Positions 1 to 11,530 of a DNA stretch of 64,000 nt are shown here, piece after piece. The DNA lies in assembly GCA_032690845.1 (NCBI GenBank), contig CM064434.1, forward strand, positions 30,463,069 to 30,527,068. The letters are read 5' to 3'. The notes under the pieces are model-generated. The model was given only the letters and a program-made list of their open reading frames with translations, did no database searches and was not told the origin of the DNA. Within the stretch, counting starts at the first letter, position 1. The number at the start of each line of letters is the position of its first letter. The stretch is from Eleusine coracana subsp. coracana. Its lineage: Eukaryota > Streptophyta > Magnoliopsida > Poales > Poaceae. The position numbers and the translations under genes were made by a program.

Positions 1-26
1 TTCTTCCTTTCGGCTACCCTATTTTG

Positions 27-536
27 TTATGGAGTGTATGGAGCGAAGAATTCATGCTTGATGCCTTCTTCATCAAGATATTCTTCAACTTGTGTATTCT
101 TGAACTCGGTTCCATTGTCACTCCTTATTTTCTTGATCTTCACTTCATACTCATTTTGGGCTCTCCTCAAGAATCTCTTTAGAATACCTTGTGTTTCACT
201 TTTGTCCTTCAAAAAGAATACCCAAGTGAAACGAGAATAATCATCAACAATTACAAGGCCATATTTGTTACCGCCAATGCTTATGTAGGTGACCGGTCCA
301 AATATATCCATATGAAGCATTTCCAACGGTCTTGTCGTTGTCATCATTGTTTTTGAGGGATGTGCCGCTCCAACTTGCTTTCCGGCTTGACACGCGCTAC
401 ATATTTTGTCCTTTTCAAATGCAACATCCTTTAGTCCAACAACGTGGCCGCCTTTTAGGAGTTTGGAAAGATTTCTCATCCCAACATGAGCTAGCCGGCG
501 ATGCCATAGCCAACCCAAGGTGGTTTTAGCAACCAA
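27..536 (-). pseudogene. Copia pol: GAG-pre-integrase and integrase core
   Basis: The 169-residue open stretch begins with the GAG-pre-integrase HRRLAHVG motif followed by a CSAC pair, consistent with the integrase HHCC zinc-binding region. The catalytic core shows LHMDIFGP (first Asp, near residue 76), VDDYSRFTWVFF and RSDNGTEF (second Asp, near residue 141). It stops directly after a PYTP motif where the family normally continues with QQNG, so the frame is broken by a stop at about position 25. The product would insert element cDNA into host DNA. The RT and RNase H lie beyond the window start. Confidence 0.88.
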
Positions 537-596
537 ACAAGTATTTAGGTTAGATCCCTCTTTGTTGGTAAAATCAACAAGATAGATCTTGTCCTC

Positions 597-905
597 TCAA
601 TACCCTTTGAAAGCTATTGAGGAATCTTTCTTCCTAAACACGGTCACGCCATCATCGTTAAAGAGACAACTAAGGCCCATCTCACAAAGTTGTGAAACGG
701 ACATCAAGTTGTATCCTAGACCATTCACAAGATAAGCATTACTAATTGAAAGGTCATGGGTGACGTCAATCCGTCCATGACCAATTACCTTTCCTTTGTT
801 GTAATTTCCAAATGATATGCCTCCACTTGGTAGATTGTCATGATCAAGTGTGGAGAACATTGATCTCTCTCCGGTCATATGATTTGAGCATCCACTATCA
901 AGCAC
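597..905 (-). pseudogene. Copia aspartic protease segment
   Basis: The segment opens with LDSGCSNHMTG, the typical copia retropepsin active-site context with the catalytic Asp intact. It continues with a beta-rich region (ISFGNYNKGKVIGHGRI) and LMSVSQLCEMG, both characteristic of the copia protease C-terminal half. It would process the Gag-Pol polyprotein. It is separated from gag upstream and integrase downstream by frame breaks at about 900-945 and 540-597, so the polyprotein is not continuous in this copy. Confidence 0.85.
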
Positions 906-944
906 CCATATTGCCCCACTGGAGGAGTATTCCTACAAAGGAAA

Positions 945-3068
945 TCAAGCATGTGTTTTAGGCACCCAAGTTGGTATGGGTCCCTTAACCCTAGACACAA
1001 GAACCTTGGGCACCCAGACACAAGGCTTCCACCTTGCATCATGTGGCCCAACAAACTTAGCAATCACTCTACCATAAGCATTACGGGTTAGCACATAAGA
1101 GGCATCAAAATCATTAAAGGATATGGTAGGGGTCTTCATGTTCTTGTTGACTTGGGAAGCATTCTTGGGCTTGATGATGCTTTCTTGTGCCACTTTCTTT
1201 CCCTTGCTCTCATGCACAAAGTTGATTCTCTTGTCGTGCCTTCTTTTGGGTGCATTCTTGTTGTACCCCAATCCTCTCTTGTCATGAGAGGCTCTTGGCT
1301 CACCAACTATTCTTGTTGTAGTCTCCACTTGAGCTTTCTTCTTGAGCTCATTGACTTGGTTGGTTAGCTTCTCAATGATTGCATCTTGCTTGGCAATCAT
1401 ATCAACATCAATGTTGTGGCACCTTCTACAACCCTTGCTTGTTGAAGCTTGTGAAGATTCAAGCTTCTTCAACAATGATTGTGATTTTGTTTTGAGATCT
1501 TCAATGGCCTTAGCTAAATCCTTGTTCTCCTCTTGCAAGACATTGCACCTCTCTTGATATTTCTTGGAGGTTGAGGTGCTTGATTCACTTGACTCATTGA
1601 CTTTTGTAAGTTCTTTGGTCAAGGTCTTGTTCTTCTCCTTTTCTTGCTCTAGTTGCTTGGTGAGCTCTAGATTCTTGCTTTTCTCTTCATCAAGCAACTT
1701 TTCTTGCCTATCAACGATCCTCTCTTTATTGTCCAACTCCCTTTGTAGCTTATCTAGCATTTTTACCATTTCATGCATAGAGGAGACCAAATCCTCCTCT
1801 TCATCGCTACAATAAGAAGGATTGAAATCGGTGTGAGGAGCTACCTTGCTTTCCTTGGCCATGAAGCAACAAGAGGCATCATCTTCATCATCGGTGAGGT
1901 TGTTGAAGAGTGACTTTTTGACTGGGGGTAGGCCAATGGCGATATTAGCAATACCACCTTCATCATCTTCATCATCATCATCGGAGATGTACTCTTGGCC
2001 AATGTGAGCATGTCCCTTGTTGTATGGCTTCTTGTAGGGCTTTGTCTTGTTGTTGTACTTTTCATTTTTCTTGCCCTTGCCATTCAATCTTGGACAATCG
2101 GCAATCATGTGTCCTTGTTCATGACACTCATAGCATCTTCTATTTGTTCTTCTAGCTTTTGCCTTGTCCAAGCTTCTTTTGGTGAAACCATTCTTGATCA
2201 TGTATTTGCCAAATTTCTTGACAAATAAGGCAAATTCTTCGTCATCTTCTTCTTCATCATCAATATCTTCATCTTCATCATCATCATCATGAGTCTTATT
2301 GGCTTTGAGCGCCAAGTCCTTCTTGCTTGTGCTCTCTTCTCCTATGAGCACATTCACTCTTTTGCCCTCGTCATCACGACTCTTGTGGGCATTTATTCTT
2401 CCAATGACTTCATCCGTTGTGAAGCTCTCGAAACCATCCTTCTCCTCAATGATGGTGCAAAGTGTGGAGTTCCACATCCTAAGAGCCATGAGGAGCTTAT
2501 AGTTGACTTCCTCATCTTTGATGTTGTCACCATAGGATCTTCTCTCATTTACAATGTCCATGAGCCTATCATGAGTTTGTTGGGGCTCTTCCCCCTTATT
2601 CATCACGAAGAAGTTGAATTGATTCTTGAGAACTTGAAGTCTTGACTTCTTAACAACATCCACTCCCTCATGGGCACATATAAGCTTCTTCCACATTTTC
2701 CGGGCATTCTCAATTCTGGCAACTCTTGAATATTCTTTAGGATTCAAGGAAAAGAGAATGGCCGACACCGCTTGAGCATTGCGATGTATGTTGAGTTGGT
2801 CCATAGTTGTAGGATTGTCCTTGTCTTCCAAGGTGTATCCTTTCTCCACAATTTCCTAAATTGGTGGACCAATTGACATGAGGTACATCTTCATGCGATG
2901 CTTGTACCAACTGAAATCCTTGCCTTCAAAGTAAGGCAATCTTCCACTTCCACTTCCATGGATATTTGCCACATCGGCATAGTTGAAAGGGATGGATGCA
3001 TGCAACTCATTTCCCTTACTTGTTGAAGTAAGATCTTGAGGCTTGTCACCTTCTCCCGGCTTCAACAT
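945..3068 (-). pseudogene. Copia gag polyprotein (UBN2-type, coiled coil, zinc knuckle)
   Basis: Translation starts at 3068 close behind the PBS (MLKPGEGDK). It contains a short N-terminal segment with YFEGKDFSWYKHRM, then a stop near 2850, then a 634-codon open stretch from 2849. That stretch has the UBN2-like gag core, a CX2CX4HX4C zinc knuckle (CYECHEQGHMIADC, about 2140-2100), acidic DDDDEDED runs, and a long coiled coil (KLLDEEKSKNLELTKQLEQE and neighbours). A long coiled-coil gag is typical of SIRE/Maximus-like copia elements. Gag would form the virus-like particle and bind RNA. The internal stop makes this copy a likely pseudogene. Confidence 0.88.
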
Positions 3069-3108
3069 CTTTTAATCTTCAAGCTTTCAAGCCTTGTAGA
3101 AGATTAAA

Positions 3109-3121
3109 GCTCTAATACCAA
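3109..3121 (-). other. Primer-binding site of copia element 1
   Basis: On the minus strand the bases directly after the LTR end read TTGGTATTAGAGC. This is one mismatch from TGGTATCAGAGC, the complement of the initiator tRNA-Met 3' end used by most plant copia elements. It fixes the LTR boundary at 3123. Confidence 0.85.
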
Positions 3122-3122
3122 T

Positions 3123-4776
3123 TGAAAGTTGCCTAGGGGGGGGGGGTGAGTAGGCAATCTAAAAAAAATCCTGAAAAAATACTAAAGGTTAATCAAATAA
3201 CCAGGAATGACGAAACTTCCGTCGGGGTCGACGGAACTTCTGTCGCCACGGAAGTTCTGTCAAGTGATAGGACTTCTCACTACCTTTCCTCTAAGCAATG
3301 AACAACACGGATAACAAGGAGAAGGAAACACTAGCTTGGTAGAAGTGAAGCTAATATAATGTAAGCATAGAATTCTTGAATGAAGACTAGCTACACAATT
3401 AACAAATGATACAAGTACAATAATATGAAAGAAATAAGCAAGCACAAATATAAGAGCGGGAAAGTAAAGAGAGACACAAGAATTAACCCGAGGTTCGGCA
3501 ACCACACTAAGTAGTTCCTACGTCCTCGTTGAGGAGCCACACAAAGTGGCCGGGTCTCTCTCAACCCTTTTCCCCGCCAAGCAATCACAAAGATTGTGCT
3601 TGGATTTCTTTCTCCACTTGATTCTTTTCCTCCGGAGGCGAATCACACCTTCACAAATGTCCCCGACTCACCACACAAAGTTGGGAGTTCAAGGGCGACG
3701 TCTAGCCGTCTAGGACCAAGTCTCCAAGAGTAACAAGTAAATCAAATCTTGATGGGGAGGGAAAGATGTGCTCAAGCGTTTGAGTGGATGGATTCAATCT
3801 TTTTGTGGTTGGATCTCTCTCACTTGGATTGGAATCTCAAGAACAAGCCTAGGAGTAAGAGGGGAGAGCTCCAGCTGAAGAGTGAGTGAAATGGCAAAGA
3901 ATCCAGCCCTACACACGGGGGAAGGGGTACTATATTTATAGAGAGCTCAAAAACTAGCCGTTATAGTATTTTCTGGGTCTGACGGAACTTTCGTGGTTAC
4001 CCACGGAACTTCTGTCAATTTAAATTTAGCCATTTTAAAGCACTGGAAGTGAGCAAAAGATGCTGTGACGGAACTTCCGTCAAAAGGTAACGGAACTTCT
4101 GTCACTCTCGGTTTGACAAGAAAAAAAGGCTCACAGAACTTCCGTGAGAGCCGTGGAGGTTCTTGGTGACGGAACTTCTGTCAAAAGGTGATGGAACTTC
4201 CGTCACTCTCGGTTTGACAGGAAAAAGGCTCACAGAACTTCCGTGAGAGCCATGGAGGTTCTTGGTGATGGAACTTCCGTCATGGGGTGACGAAACTTCC
4301 ATCACTCTCGGGTGTGCAGAAGGTAGAAACCCGACGCTGACGGAAATTCCGTCACACCCTCGGGTTAAATCAAAGCCGGACCCGACGCTGACGGAACTTC
4401 CATGAGAGGACTCACGGAACTTCCATCACTCTCTGTCTTGCTATGTAAAAGGCTGATTCTTAGGCTTTGTTGGCTAGGTTTTCAAATGAATTGATTTAGA
4501 GCTTGAGCACAATGTTTCCCTTACTAGCAAGATAAGTTTTACCCCTCTTAATAGATCTGTCTACCTATGACTCAAAACAAATAGCATAAAAGCTAAACTT
4601 GAACCACCATGAGCCATTTTCTTTTCACTTTTATTTAGGGATAGACTTTCTCACATTAGTGGGTAATTAACTTTTCTCTTGATGATCTGCACATTTTCTT
4701 CATAAGCATGTTAGTACAATTTTAATCTTTTGTCATTAATCACCAAAACCCACTAGGGGACCTAGATGCATCTTCA
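3123..4776 (-). repeat. 5' LTR of copia element 1
   Basis: The 1654-bp LTR runs on the minus strand from TGAAGATGCATCTAGG at 4776 to GGCAACTTTCA at 3123, with TG/CA ends. The left end abuts the PBS. The right end abuts LTR sequence of copia element 2, which breaks off relative to its relative at 62210-63000 at this exact point. It contains a C/G run at about 3137-3147 and many copies of an imperfect palindrome (separate entry). It would hold the promoter and polyadenylation signals of the element. Confidence 0.85.
3205..4430. repeat. Array of imperfect 16-bp palindromes in the LTR, with a 101-bp tandem duplication
   Basis: About sixteen variants of TGACGGAACTTCCGTCA occur at 3207-3265 and 3975-4430. 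They are spaced irregularly from adjacent to about 50 bp apart and keep the GGAACTTCC core with flanking TGAC/GTCA arms. Within the array, 4111-4211 and 4212-4311 are two copies of a 101-bp unit that starts GTTTGACA. A shorter group of the same motif occurs at 57465-57535 in another copia LTR. A role as cis-regulatory or RNA-structure element is possible but not shown. Confidence 0.8.
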
Positions 4777-5554
4777 CTTATCATGAGAAAATCTTCCACC
4801 ACATGTGTAAGTACACCCATACAAGGCAAAACAAGCACCAAGTGAATCATAAGAGTCTAGCCAGTTTCAATCTTAACAAGGGCAACAAGCATTAGCAAAA
4901 AATAAGCTCTACAAACGCTCACATATGCAACAGAGACTCAGTTGATCAAGTGATTATGATTTATCCTTATGTGTCCTCTTATCCATGCGGAGGGTCGTAC
5001 GACTGGGTACGGCAAACACCCGAGGATTTAAGTCACAGTGTTTGGATTTAGCATGTGAGAATTATTCTTGATCAAAGCACTTAGCAGATTATTCAAGATT
5101 ATGCACAAGACAAAAGAGCATGCCTTTGCGGCAAAAGGAACACACGTTCCCACAATGTTTCATCATGAGCTAAATATTTGCAAAGCCTTCAATTTCGCAA
5201 ACACTAGGTGCCAAAGCCAAGACATCCTCTAGACTAGCCTCAATGCAAGTTCCAACAAGGATGAAAGCAATTATACACACGGTGAGCAAGTTTTAGCAGG
5301 ATTAGATCATAAGGTTCACAAGAAGCTCAGTTTACCTTTAAGATTAGCAAGTTGCTCACATGAGTCTATAACATGCCATCTAGAAAATCTAAGCATGAGA
5401 GATTACCATCACATCCACACAACTTAGCTCAAGCTCAATCATAGCAAAAAGAAATGCAAGAAAGCATAAGAATCAAAGCTCATCTACCAATGCATATATT
5501 ACATATGAGATGCAATGCGAAAATAGTAAGATACATATATACAAGTGAACACCA
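4777..5554 (-). repeat. 3' LTR fragment of copia element 2
   Basis: The minus-strand LTR starts at 5554 with TGGTGTTCACTTG, just after a polypurine tract (TTTGAGGGGGAGT, about 5555-5567). It matches the LTR starting at 62210 of copia element 3 through landmarks such as TTGCCGTACCCAG and CATGCGGAGGG. The match stops at 4777, where element 1 has inserted. The remainder would lie to the left of the window. Confidence 0.85.
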
Positions 5555-5562
5555 ACTCCCCC

Positions 5563-7836
5563 TCAAATGATGCCATAAGGATGACACACACCAAGTTCCC
5601 CCCGAAGAAAAGCATGTGTCAAAGCATCTAGAGGCTTGGTGAGGATATCAGCTAGTTGGTTTTTGGTATAAATATATATGTGCTCAACATCCCCCTTCTC
5701 AACATTGTCTCTCAGAAAGTGGAATTGCACATTGATGTGTTTGACCTTAACATGTTGGACTGGGTTTTTGGCTAAGCATATGACACTGGAGTTATCACAC
5801 ATGAGTGGAACACCCTTAAAAGTTAACCCATAGTCTCTCATGGTAGACACAATCCATAAGATTTGTGAGCAGTAGCTAGCAGCAGCTACACACTCAGCCT
5901 CTTTGGTGGATTGGGCAATACTCGACTGCTTACGAGAAGAACAACAGATCAAAGAAGTACCTAAAAAATGGCATGTACCAGAAGTGCTCTTCCTACCAAT
6001 TCTACACCCAGCAAAGTCCGCATCCGAATACCCAATGAGATCAAGAGATGAAGATGCAGAGTACCAAAGACTTAACTCAAGGGTGTATTTGAGATACCTG
6101 AAGATGCGCTTGACAGCCTTGCGATGAGTCACCCTTGGGGAAGCTTGAAAACAAGCACAAAGACACACCGCAAAGTGTATGTCGGGTCTTGTCACTGTCA
6201 GGTACAAGAGGGAGCCAATCATGCTCCTGTACTCCCTTTGATCCACTGCTTCACAGTCTTCATCGGGGTCAAGAGTCATTGTAGTGGACATTGGTGTAGA
6301 CAACGGCTTCACATTGATCATGTCGAACTTCTTCAGGAGATCCTTCGTGTACTTGGCTTGATGTATGAAAGTGCCTTGCTTGCACTGCTTGATTTGAAGC
6401 CCAAGAAAGAAGGTGAGCTCCCCCATCATCGACATCTAAAATTCACTTTCCATAGCTTCCTAAAATCTGGACACAAGAGCATGAGAGGAACCACCAAATA
6501 TGATATCATCCATGTAAATCTGAACCATTAGAAAGTCATTGCCATGCTTTAGAGTGAACAAGGTTTTATCCACATACCCCATAACATACCCACGCTCTAG
6601 CAAGAATGTCTTAAGCCTAGCATACCATGCCCTAGGTGCTTGCTTTAGCCCGTACAAAGCCTTCTGAAGCTTGTACACACGGTTTGGGTATTTGTGGTGC
6701 TCAAAGCTAGGGGGTTGCCTCACATACACTTCTTACTCTATGAAACCATTTAGGAAAGCACTCATGACATCCATTTGATAAAGTCTAATGCCCTTGGAGG
6801 CAGCAAATGCAAGCAAGATCCTAATGGCTTCTATGTGAGCAACAGGAGCAAAGGTTTCACCATAATCTAAGCCCTCCACTTGGCTAAAACCTTGAGTAAC
6901 TAGCCTAGCCTTGTTTCTCACAACCTCACCATCCTCCCCCTGTTTGTTTTTTAACACCCACTTGGTTCCTATGACATTGACATTTTTGGGAGGCTCTACA
7001 ATGGTCCAGACTTTGTTTCTCTCAAAGTTTTCCAACTCCTCATGCATGGCATTAACCCAATGTTCATCAGATAGTGCATGTCCAGCATCTCGGGGTTCAA
7101 TGGTTGCAACAAAGAGAGAATTGGTAAAGCAAGCAAGATGTGCAAACCTTGACCTTGTTGTTCTCTCATAGAGATTACCGATCATCTGATGGGGTGGATG
7201 TTGACGCTGAATGTGGTGAGGAGCCTCGCTCTCAGAGTGTACTTCCCCCTCAACCACAGCTGGAGCTTGCTCGACAGCTACAAAAGTCGATGTAGAAGCT
7301 TCTGGACCCTCTACTGGAGTAGTGGTAGCAGCAGGAACAAGCTCAGATGAGGGATGAAGTGATTCATCATCATCATCATCAAAGCCCTGTAGGTCCTCTT
7401 CTACAAAGATGCTCTCCTTCATCTCCGTGTCACCTGCAGACTCAATCACATTCCTTGGACAGGAGTTTGATTCATCAAAGGTTACATTGCAGGATTCTAC
7501 GATGGTGTTAGTCTCCAAACTCAAAACTCTGTAGGAATGACCATGAAGAGAGTAACCAAGAAAGATTCCATCGGAAGACCTCGACTCAAACTTATCAAGA
7601 TTGCCACGCTTGAGAATAAAGCACTTGCAACCAAAGGCAAGCAAATGAGAAACTATGGGTTTTCTCCCAAAACGTAGCTCATAAGAAGTCACATTAAGAA
7701 TTGAACGCAAGAAAATCCGATTGGAAACATAGCAAGCAGTGCTAATGGCCTCAGCCCAGAACCGCCTCGGAGTCCTATGCTCATCGAGCATCGTCCGGGC
7801 CATCTCCACTAATGTTTTGTTCTTTCTTTCAACCAC
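5563..7836 (-). pseudogene. Copia element 2 pol: integrase C-terminus, reverse transcriptase, RNase H
   Basis: Three open stretches (7836-6733, 6729-6460, 6435-5563) form one degenerate reading path. In order they give the post-integrase region (ARTMLDEH, RRFWAEAI), a linker with a DDDDD run, the RT (GTKWVLKNK, YQMDVMSAFLNGF, ALYGLKQAPRAWYARL, QIYMDDIIFGG with the YMDD active site) and the RNase H (SDADFAG, CDNSSVICLAKNP, TKNQLADILTKPLD). It ends with GVCHPYGII and a stop just before the polypurine tract. At least three in-frame stops (near 6730, 6458 and 6437) break it. The sequence is a close relative of 59967-62201 on the opposite strand. Confidence 0.9.
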
Positions 7837-8357
7837 ACTGTTCTGCTGGGGAACATGAGGTGCTGAAAACTGATGCTCAATACCATGCTCAAGACAGAAA
7901 GCCTCAAAGGAGGAGTTCTTGAACTCGGCGCCATTATCACTGTGAATTGCTCATAATGCACTAGGGATTTCCTTGAACAACCTCAAAGCTAAGCTCCAAA
8001 GTGATGAAACACTTCATCCTTGCTCTCAAGAAAGTAGACCAAAGAGTAGCGAGAATAGTCGTCAACAATCATAAGAACATACCACTTCCCACCCGCCGAA
8101 CGAACCCAAGAAGGATGAACAGTGTCCATATGAAGCAACTCTCCAGGGCGTTCAGTCATCATCAAATTGATTGGTAGATGAGAAGCGGCAATCAATTTCC
8201 CATGATGAGAAGGAGCACAAACCAAATCCTTATTAAATTTGAGCTTAGGCAATTCTCGGATCAAACCTAGGCCACTCAAGCGACATAACAAGTCAAAGCT
8301 CATGTGACACAGTCTCCTATGCCATTTCCAGAGCTCATAAGAAGATTGAGAAAACAA
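7837..8357 (-). pseudogene. Copia element 2 GAG-pre-integrase and integrase core
   Basis: The segment carries WKWHRRLCHMSFDLL (GAG-pre-integrase), a single surviving Cys near CAPSHHG where the related copy has CAPCCHG, LLHMDTVHPS (first catalytic Asp) and VDDYSRYSLVYFLESKD. The second catalytic region (SDNGAEF-like, about 7920-7945) lies after a frame break near 7989. The Cys loss and frame breaks mark it as defective. Confidence 0.85.
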
Positions 8358-8743
8358 GCACTTGTAAGAACCAAGAGAACTAGCATAATCAGCCTAAAAA
8401 CTCTGCCAATGCAAGAAATCCCACAAACCAAGGAACCACTCGAATCAAGAACACAAGAAGCATTCGACTTAAAACGCACTCCCAATCCAACATCAAGAAG
8501 CTGAGAGACAGAGAGGAGATTGTACTTGAGATACTCAACCAAACCAACATCCTTGAGAGTGAATTTTTCATTTACCTTTACCACACCTCTTGCCTTCACT
8601 CTCCCTCTCTTGTCATCTCCAAAGGTCACATACTCCTGCCTCTTCAAGGGAGTTAGGCTGGAGAACCACTTTGCATCTCCAGTCATGTGGCGCGAACACC
8701 CGGAGTCCATCAACCATTTGTTCTCCAAGTCTCCACCTGCTGC
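8300..8743 (-). pseudogene. Copia element 2 protease segment and 5' break point
   Basis: MENKWLMDSGCSRHMTGDAK at 8728 is the copia protease active-site region with the catalytic Asp intact. YLKYNLLSVSQLLDVG follows. Similarity to copia element 3 ends at about 8743. Element 2 therefore lacks its gag, PBS and 5' LTR here, and a plus-strand gypsy fragment takes their place. Confidence 0.85.
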
Positions 8744-9743
8744 CTATAAAGAACGAGAAGGAAAAGTCAATGACTCAGTGGTGGGGTTAGTCAAAAGAGA
8801 TTTGGGAATCCATCATGATGAGGACATCACTCCTAAGGATACACACAACACTCCTCCAATTTTGGACTTGCAAGGTCCAATGACTAGAGCTCGTGCACGA
8901 CGACTAAATTTAGAGGTGAGCTCGTTCCTACGTTCTTCATTATATGTCACTTTTGAGAATGGTTTGCTACCTAATAATTATATTGTAATTAAGAACCATA
9001 GAGAGGACCAGGAGATGATGGGAGAAGAACTTGGAGACGTGGAGGACCAGCAAGGACGTGGAAGCCAAGGTGGAAGCCCAACCAAAACCGACTTCGAGTC
9101 TGTTTCGGGGCTCAGGACCAGTCTGCACTAAAATGGATGCCCAAGACGCATACGGGCTCGGATTTGGACGGTCTACATATGCACGGAAAGATAAGAAGAA
9201 GACCTTTCCAATGCCGCCGGTCTTATATCAAAATTCATCCGGAGTCATCGGGAATTGTTGAAACAAGAGAGAGTCCAGAATCTATTTCGGTGCTATGTCA
9301 CCTGTTTTTGGCCTTTGGGCTTTGTATCTAGTTGAGCCCAAGTAGGGGTGCGTCCAGAGGGCCTTGCACGATTCTAGGGTCTTCATATACAGCCTCCACC
9401 GCACCATTAGTGTTTGGGTTTTGGTTAGATTATTCTGTTCATAACAGTTTTACCGTCATCACGGTTTGTGAGACCCCAACTTCGTGAGATTCATAATATA
9501 TCTGCAATTGTGTTGCTTTCTTCTTTGTTCTTGCTTGTGTTCTTGATTCGCAGGCAGGGATTAGCCTTCTCGGCAAGGTCAATTGTTTTAGGATGGTTGA
9601 TAACCAGAGGAGACGTCGTGCTGCGATTGCGGGGTTTAGAACGTGCTGTTCTGAAGCCGGATCGATTTGTGTGTTGCCTCCGACCAAATCAACGTATCCA
9701 GAACCTTTCGGAAGATCAGAAACCCTTGTCCACATCACATCAC
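8744..9743 (+). mobile_element. Ty3/gypsy 3' fragment: pol C-terminus and LTR
   Basis: A frame through 8870-9000 encodes LQGPMTRARARRLNLEVSSF and FENGLLPN, the tail that ends pol in several grass gypsy families. The following sequence through about 9743 has LTR character (CAGGCAGGGATTAGCC and a TTCGGAAGATCAG end). The stretch 8910-9300 matches, in inverse orientation, the segment 46390-46180 plus 45002-44813, so both come from one gypsy family. The fragment has no RT or integrase and no clear target duplication. It is bounded by two different copia families, so it probably reflects a deletion rather than a clean insertion. Confidence 0.75.
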
Positions 9744-10110
9744 TTAACCATACGACCGGTAGTAGTCATCATAATTCTTTGCATATTATCATTTGAACGC
9801 ATAGGACGAGAACCACGATGGGGAAAACATGGCCTATCAAAGCGTCTCGACTCAAACCTTGGATTGTGAGGATAGAAATCATCAATGTGAAAGCCAAATC
9901 CGCGCGAATGATGCTCACCTCGATGGGGAAACGTGGGGCGCCAAAGCACTGTTGTGCAAAGCCTTTGTTTCATGAATAAAAGCCATATGAGGAATGACCA
10001 TGTCCACAATGGGCACGAGAAAAAGAGTGAGGCTGAAAGTCAACAAAATCATCATAAAAAGCATCCCTAGTCAACTTAGCTTGCTTCCTCTCAATCCTCT
10101 TACGCCTAAG
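9744..10110 (-). pseudogene. Copia gag C-terminal remnant
   Basis: On the minus strand the region translates as a basic, Phe/His/Arg-rich piece with RRKRIERKQAKLTRDAF, FYPHNPRFESRRFDRP and PHRGSRPMRSND, ending in GRMVK. This kind of spacer lies between gag and protease in some grass copia elements (from memory of the family). It has a stop near 9975. It differs from the gag of copia element 3, so it does not appear to be the missing gag of element 2. Confidence 0.55.
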
Positions 10111-11280
10111 CTGTTAAGTGAGTAGCCAGATATCCACTAGTGAGATCGTAACCAGATAGTCTAATCAAATAGCATCATAATGGTAATTACATGGATCAAT
10201 GAAAACCTATAATGAATAAGACCACCCACCTTTCCGAGCATCTCCCGATTTATCGCTGCCGAGAGGAAACCCTTAATCGCGTAAGTATCTTACCCTACTC
10301 AACTATCCAATAGTGCTACGCAGGTTTAGTGCTGTCACCGCTAAACCACACTACTAGCATCATCAAGCAACCACTATCACTACAATGTCTGAATACTATC
10401 CTGATCACCATGATCAAGATAAAATCAACCTACTTAGCCTAGAACTAAGCAATTGGAATAAGCATATGCATGATTACAGAATCAAGATAGACAAATCACC
10501 AAAACCATCATCAACATATTCGATTATCCTTGAGATACATAGAGTGAGATTCATCACTGCCAAGATGGCCTACCTTGATGGATCAACTCTTACTCCAATG
10601 GTTCTTGAAACTCAACTAGAGATCTATTCTAACGGTGCGAACCCCAGTGGCTCTAACTCACGGATCTATTGTCCCTCCGATGACTCCTCTCGTCTGTCCA
10701 GGGTTTACAAGTATATATAAGGATTCTACTCGTAAAGAACTCGGTTTCTAGCAAATAAGTCGGTTGAGCCGATCGGCGCAAGATTGCGTCGATCGGCGCA
10801 AGCCGTGTCTTCTCTAGTTTCTACTCTGAGTCGGTTCCTTTGTCCTCCACAGCTGTCATGTGGGCCTTCTCCTTTGAGATAAAGTCTTGCCCTGCAAGTC
10901 AAGATCTTGAAGTTCCATGAATCTTCCAGACAAATATCTTCAAGTGTCTTTCACAGATAAACTTCCATAAGCATGTGGAATGGGCCTCGGTCACTTCTGT
11001 GGGCCAAAACACCCTTGCGCCGATCGGCTCATGAGTTGCGCTGATCAGCGCACTGGGCTTCTTGAGTGCATAACGTTGCTTCTGGACTCCTGTCCTTACA
11101 GCATCACTTTAATCACCAATTTTACCAGTTTCTACAATATAGCTCCAAAACACCGCATATACAAATATATAGGCAAAATCACAGGTAAATGGCCTAAATT
11201 GGCATCAATTATGCTCTAATTAGGGTTATATTCACATATAAAAGGGGAACTTAGGGAGTGCCAACAGAGGTGTTATTGCT
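10111..11280. other. Unclassified LTR-like, AT-rich region
   Basis: No gene is supported. A 111-codon open frame at 10385-10720 has no recognisable domain. The stretch looks LTR-like: there are TATA-like sequences at about 10712-10720 (TATATATAAGG) and 11235-11243 (CATATAAAAGG), and the right edge reads GTGCCAACA at about 11259-11267. Four or more copies of a GCGCCGATCGGCGC-like palindrome occur at 10770-10795 and 11020-11050. Neither a PBS nor a polypurine tract was found, so orientation is open. Confidence 0.4.
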
Positions 11281-11309
11281 ATACGTAGTGGCAACGACTC
11301 AATTCGTGA

Positions 11310-11530
11310 GTTCTGCGCTCGTAGTTGAGCGAGAGAGGGAAGGCCACGCCCTCAAAGTCTAGCTTCTCGTCTACTACGTCTACGAGGTCCTGTCTGACTC
11401 GAAGACCAGATACCCCCAGATGCTCAAGATCCTCTATGCCATGATGGTGGCAAGGCGCAAGCTCCGGCACTACTTCGACTCCCACTCGATACACATCGTG
11501 CGAACCCGGACCACCTCCATCTGCTCAAGA
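11310..11530 (+). pseudogene. Gypsy RT/RNase H connection fragment
   Basis: The frame beginning near 11316 encodes ALVVEREREGHALKV, a stop, then LLVYYVYEVLSDSKTRYPQM and ARRKLRHYFDSHSI. This is the start of the RNase H domain of gypsy pol, where the family has VYFVSEVLSDSKTRYPQ. It is only about 70 codons long, contains a stop, and has no RT upstream or integrase downstream. Confidence 0.8.

Larger units (their letters stand above)
1..4776 (-). mobile_element. Ty1/copia element 1 (SIRE/Maximus-like), truncated by window edge
   Basis: Reading on the minus strand, the order is 5' LTR (4776 to 3123), primer-binding site, gag, protease, integrase, and then the window ends. The protease-before-integrase order with no RT seen before integrase is the copia arrangement. 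The LTR start (CATCTAGGTCCCCTAGTGGG on the minus strand) and the long coiled-coil gag resemble the SIRE/Maximus lineage; that lineage name is inferred from memory of the families. The element interrupts the LTR of copia element 2 at 4777, so it is the younger of the two. The base pairs next to the LTR (CTTAT) should be one target-site duplication; the partner lies outside the window. Coding regions contain stops and frame changes, so this copy is probably defective. Confidence 0.9.

Noticed and set aside
3205..4430. CRISPR-like array
   Set aside because: Repeats are imperfect, irregularly spaced and inside a plant retrotransposon LTR; there are no cas genes.
10385..10720. A 111-codon gene
   Set aside because: No domain, no supporting context, and it lies in an LTR-like stretch bordered by transposon remnants.
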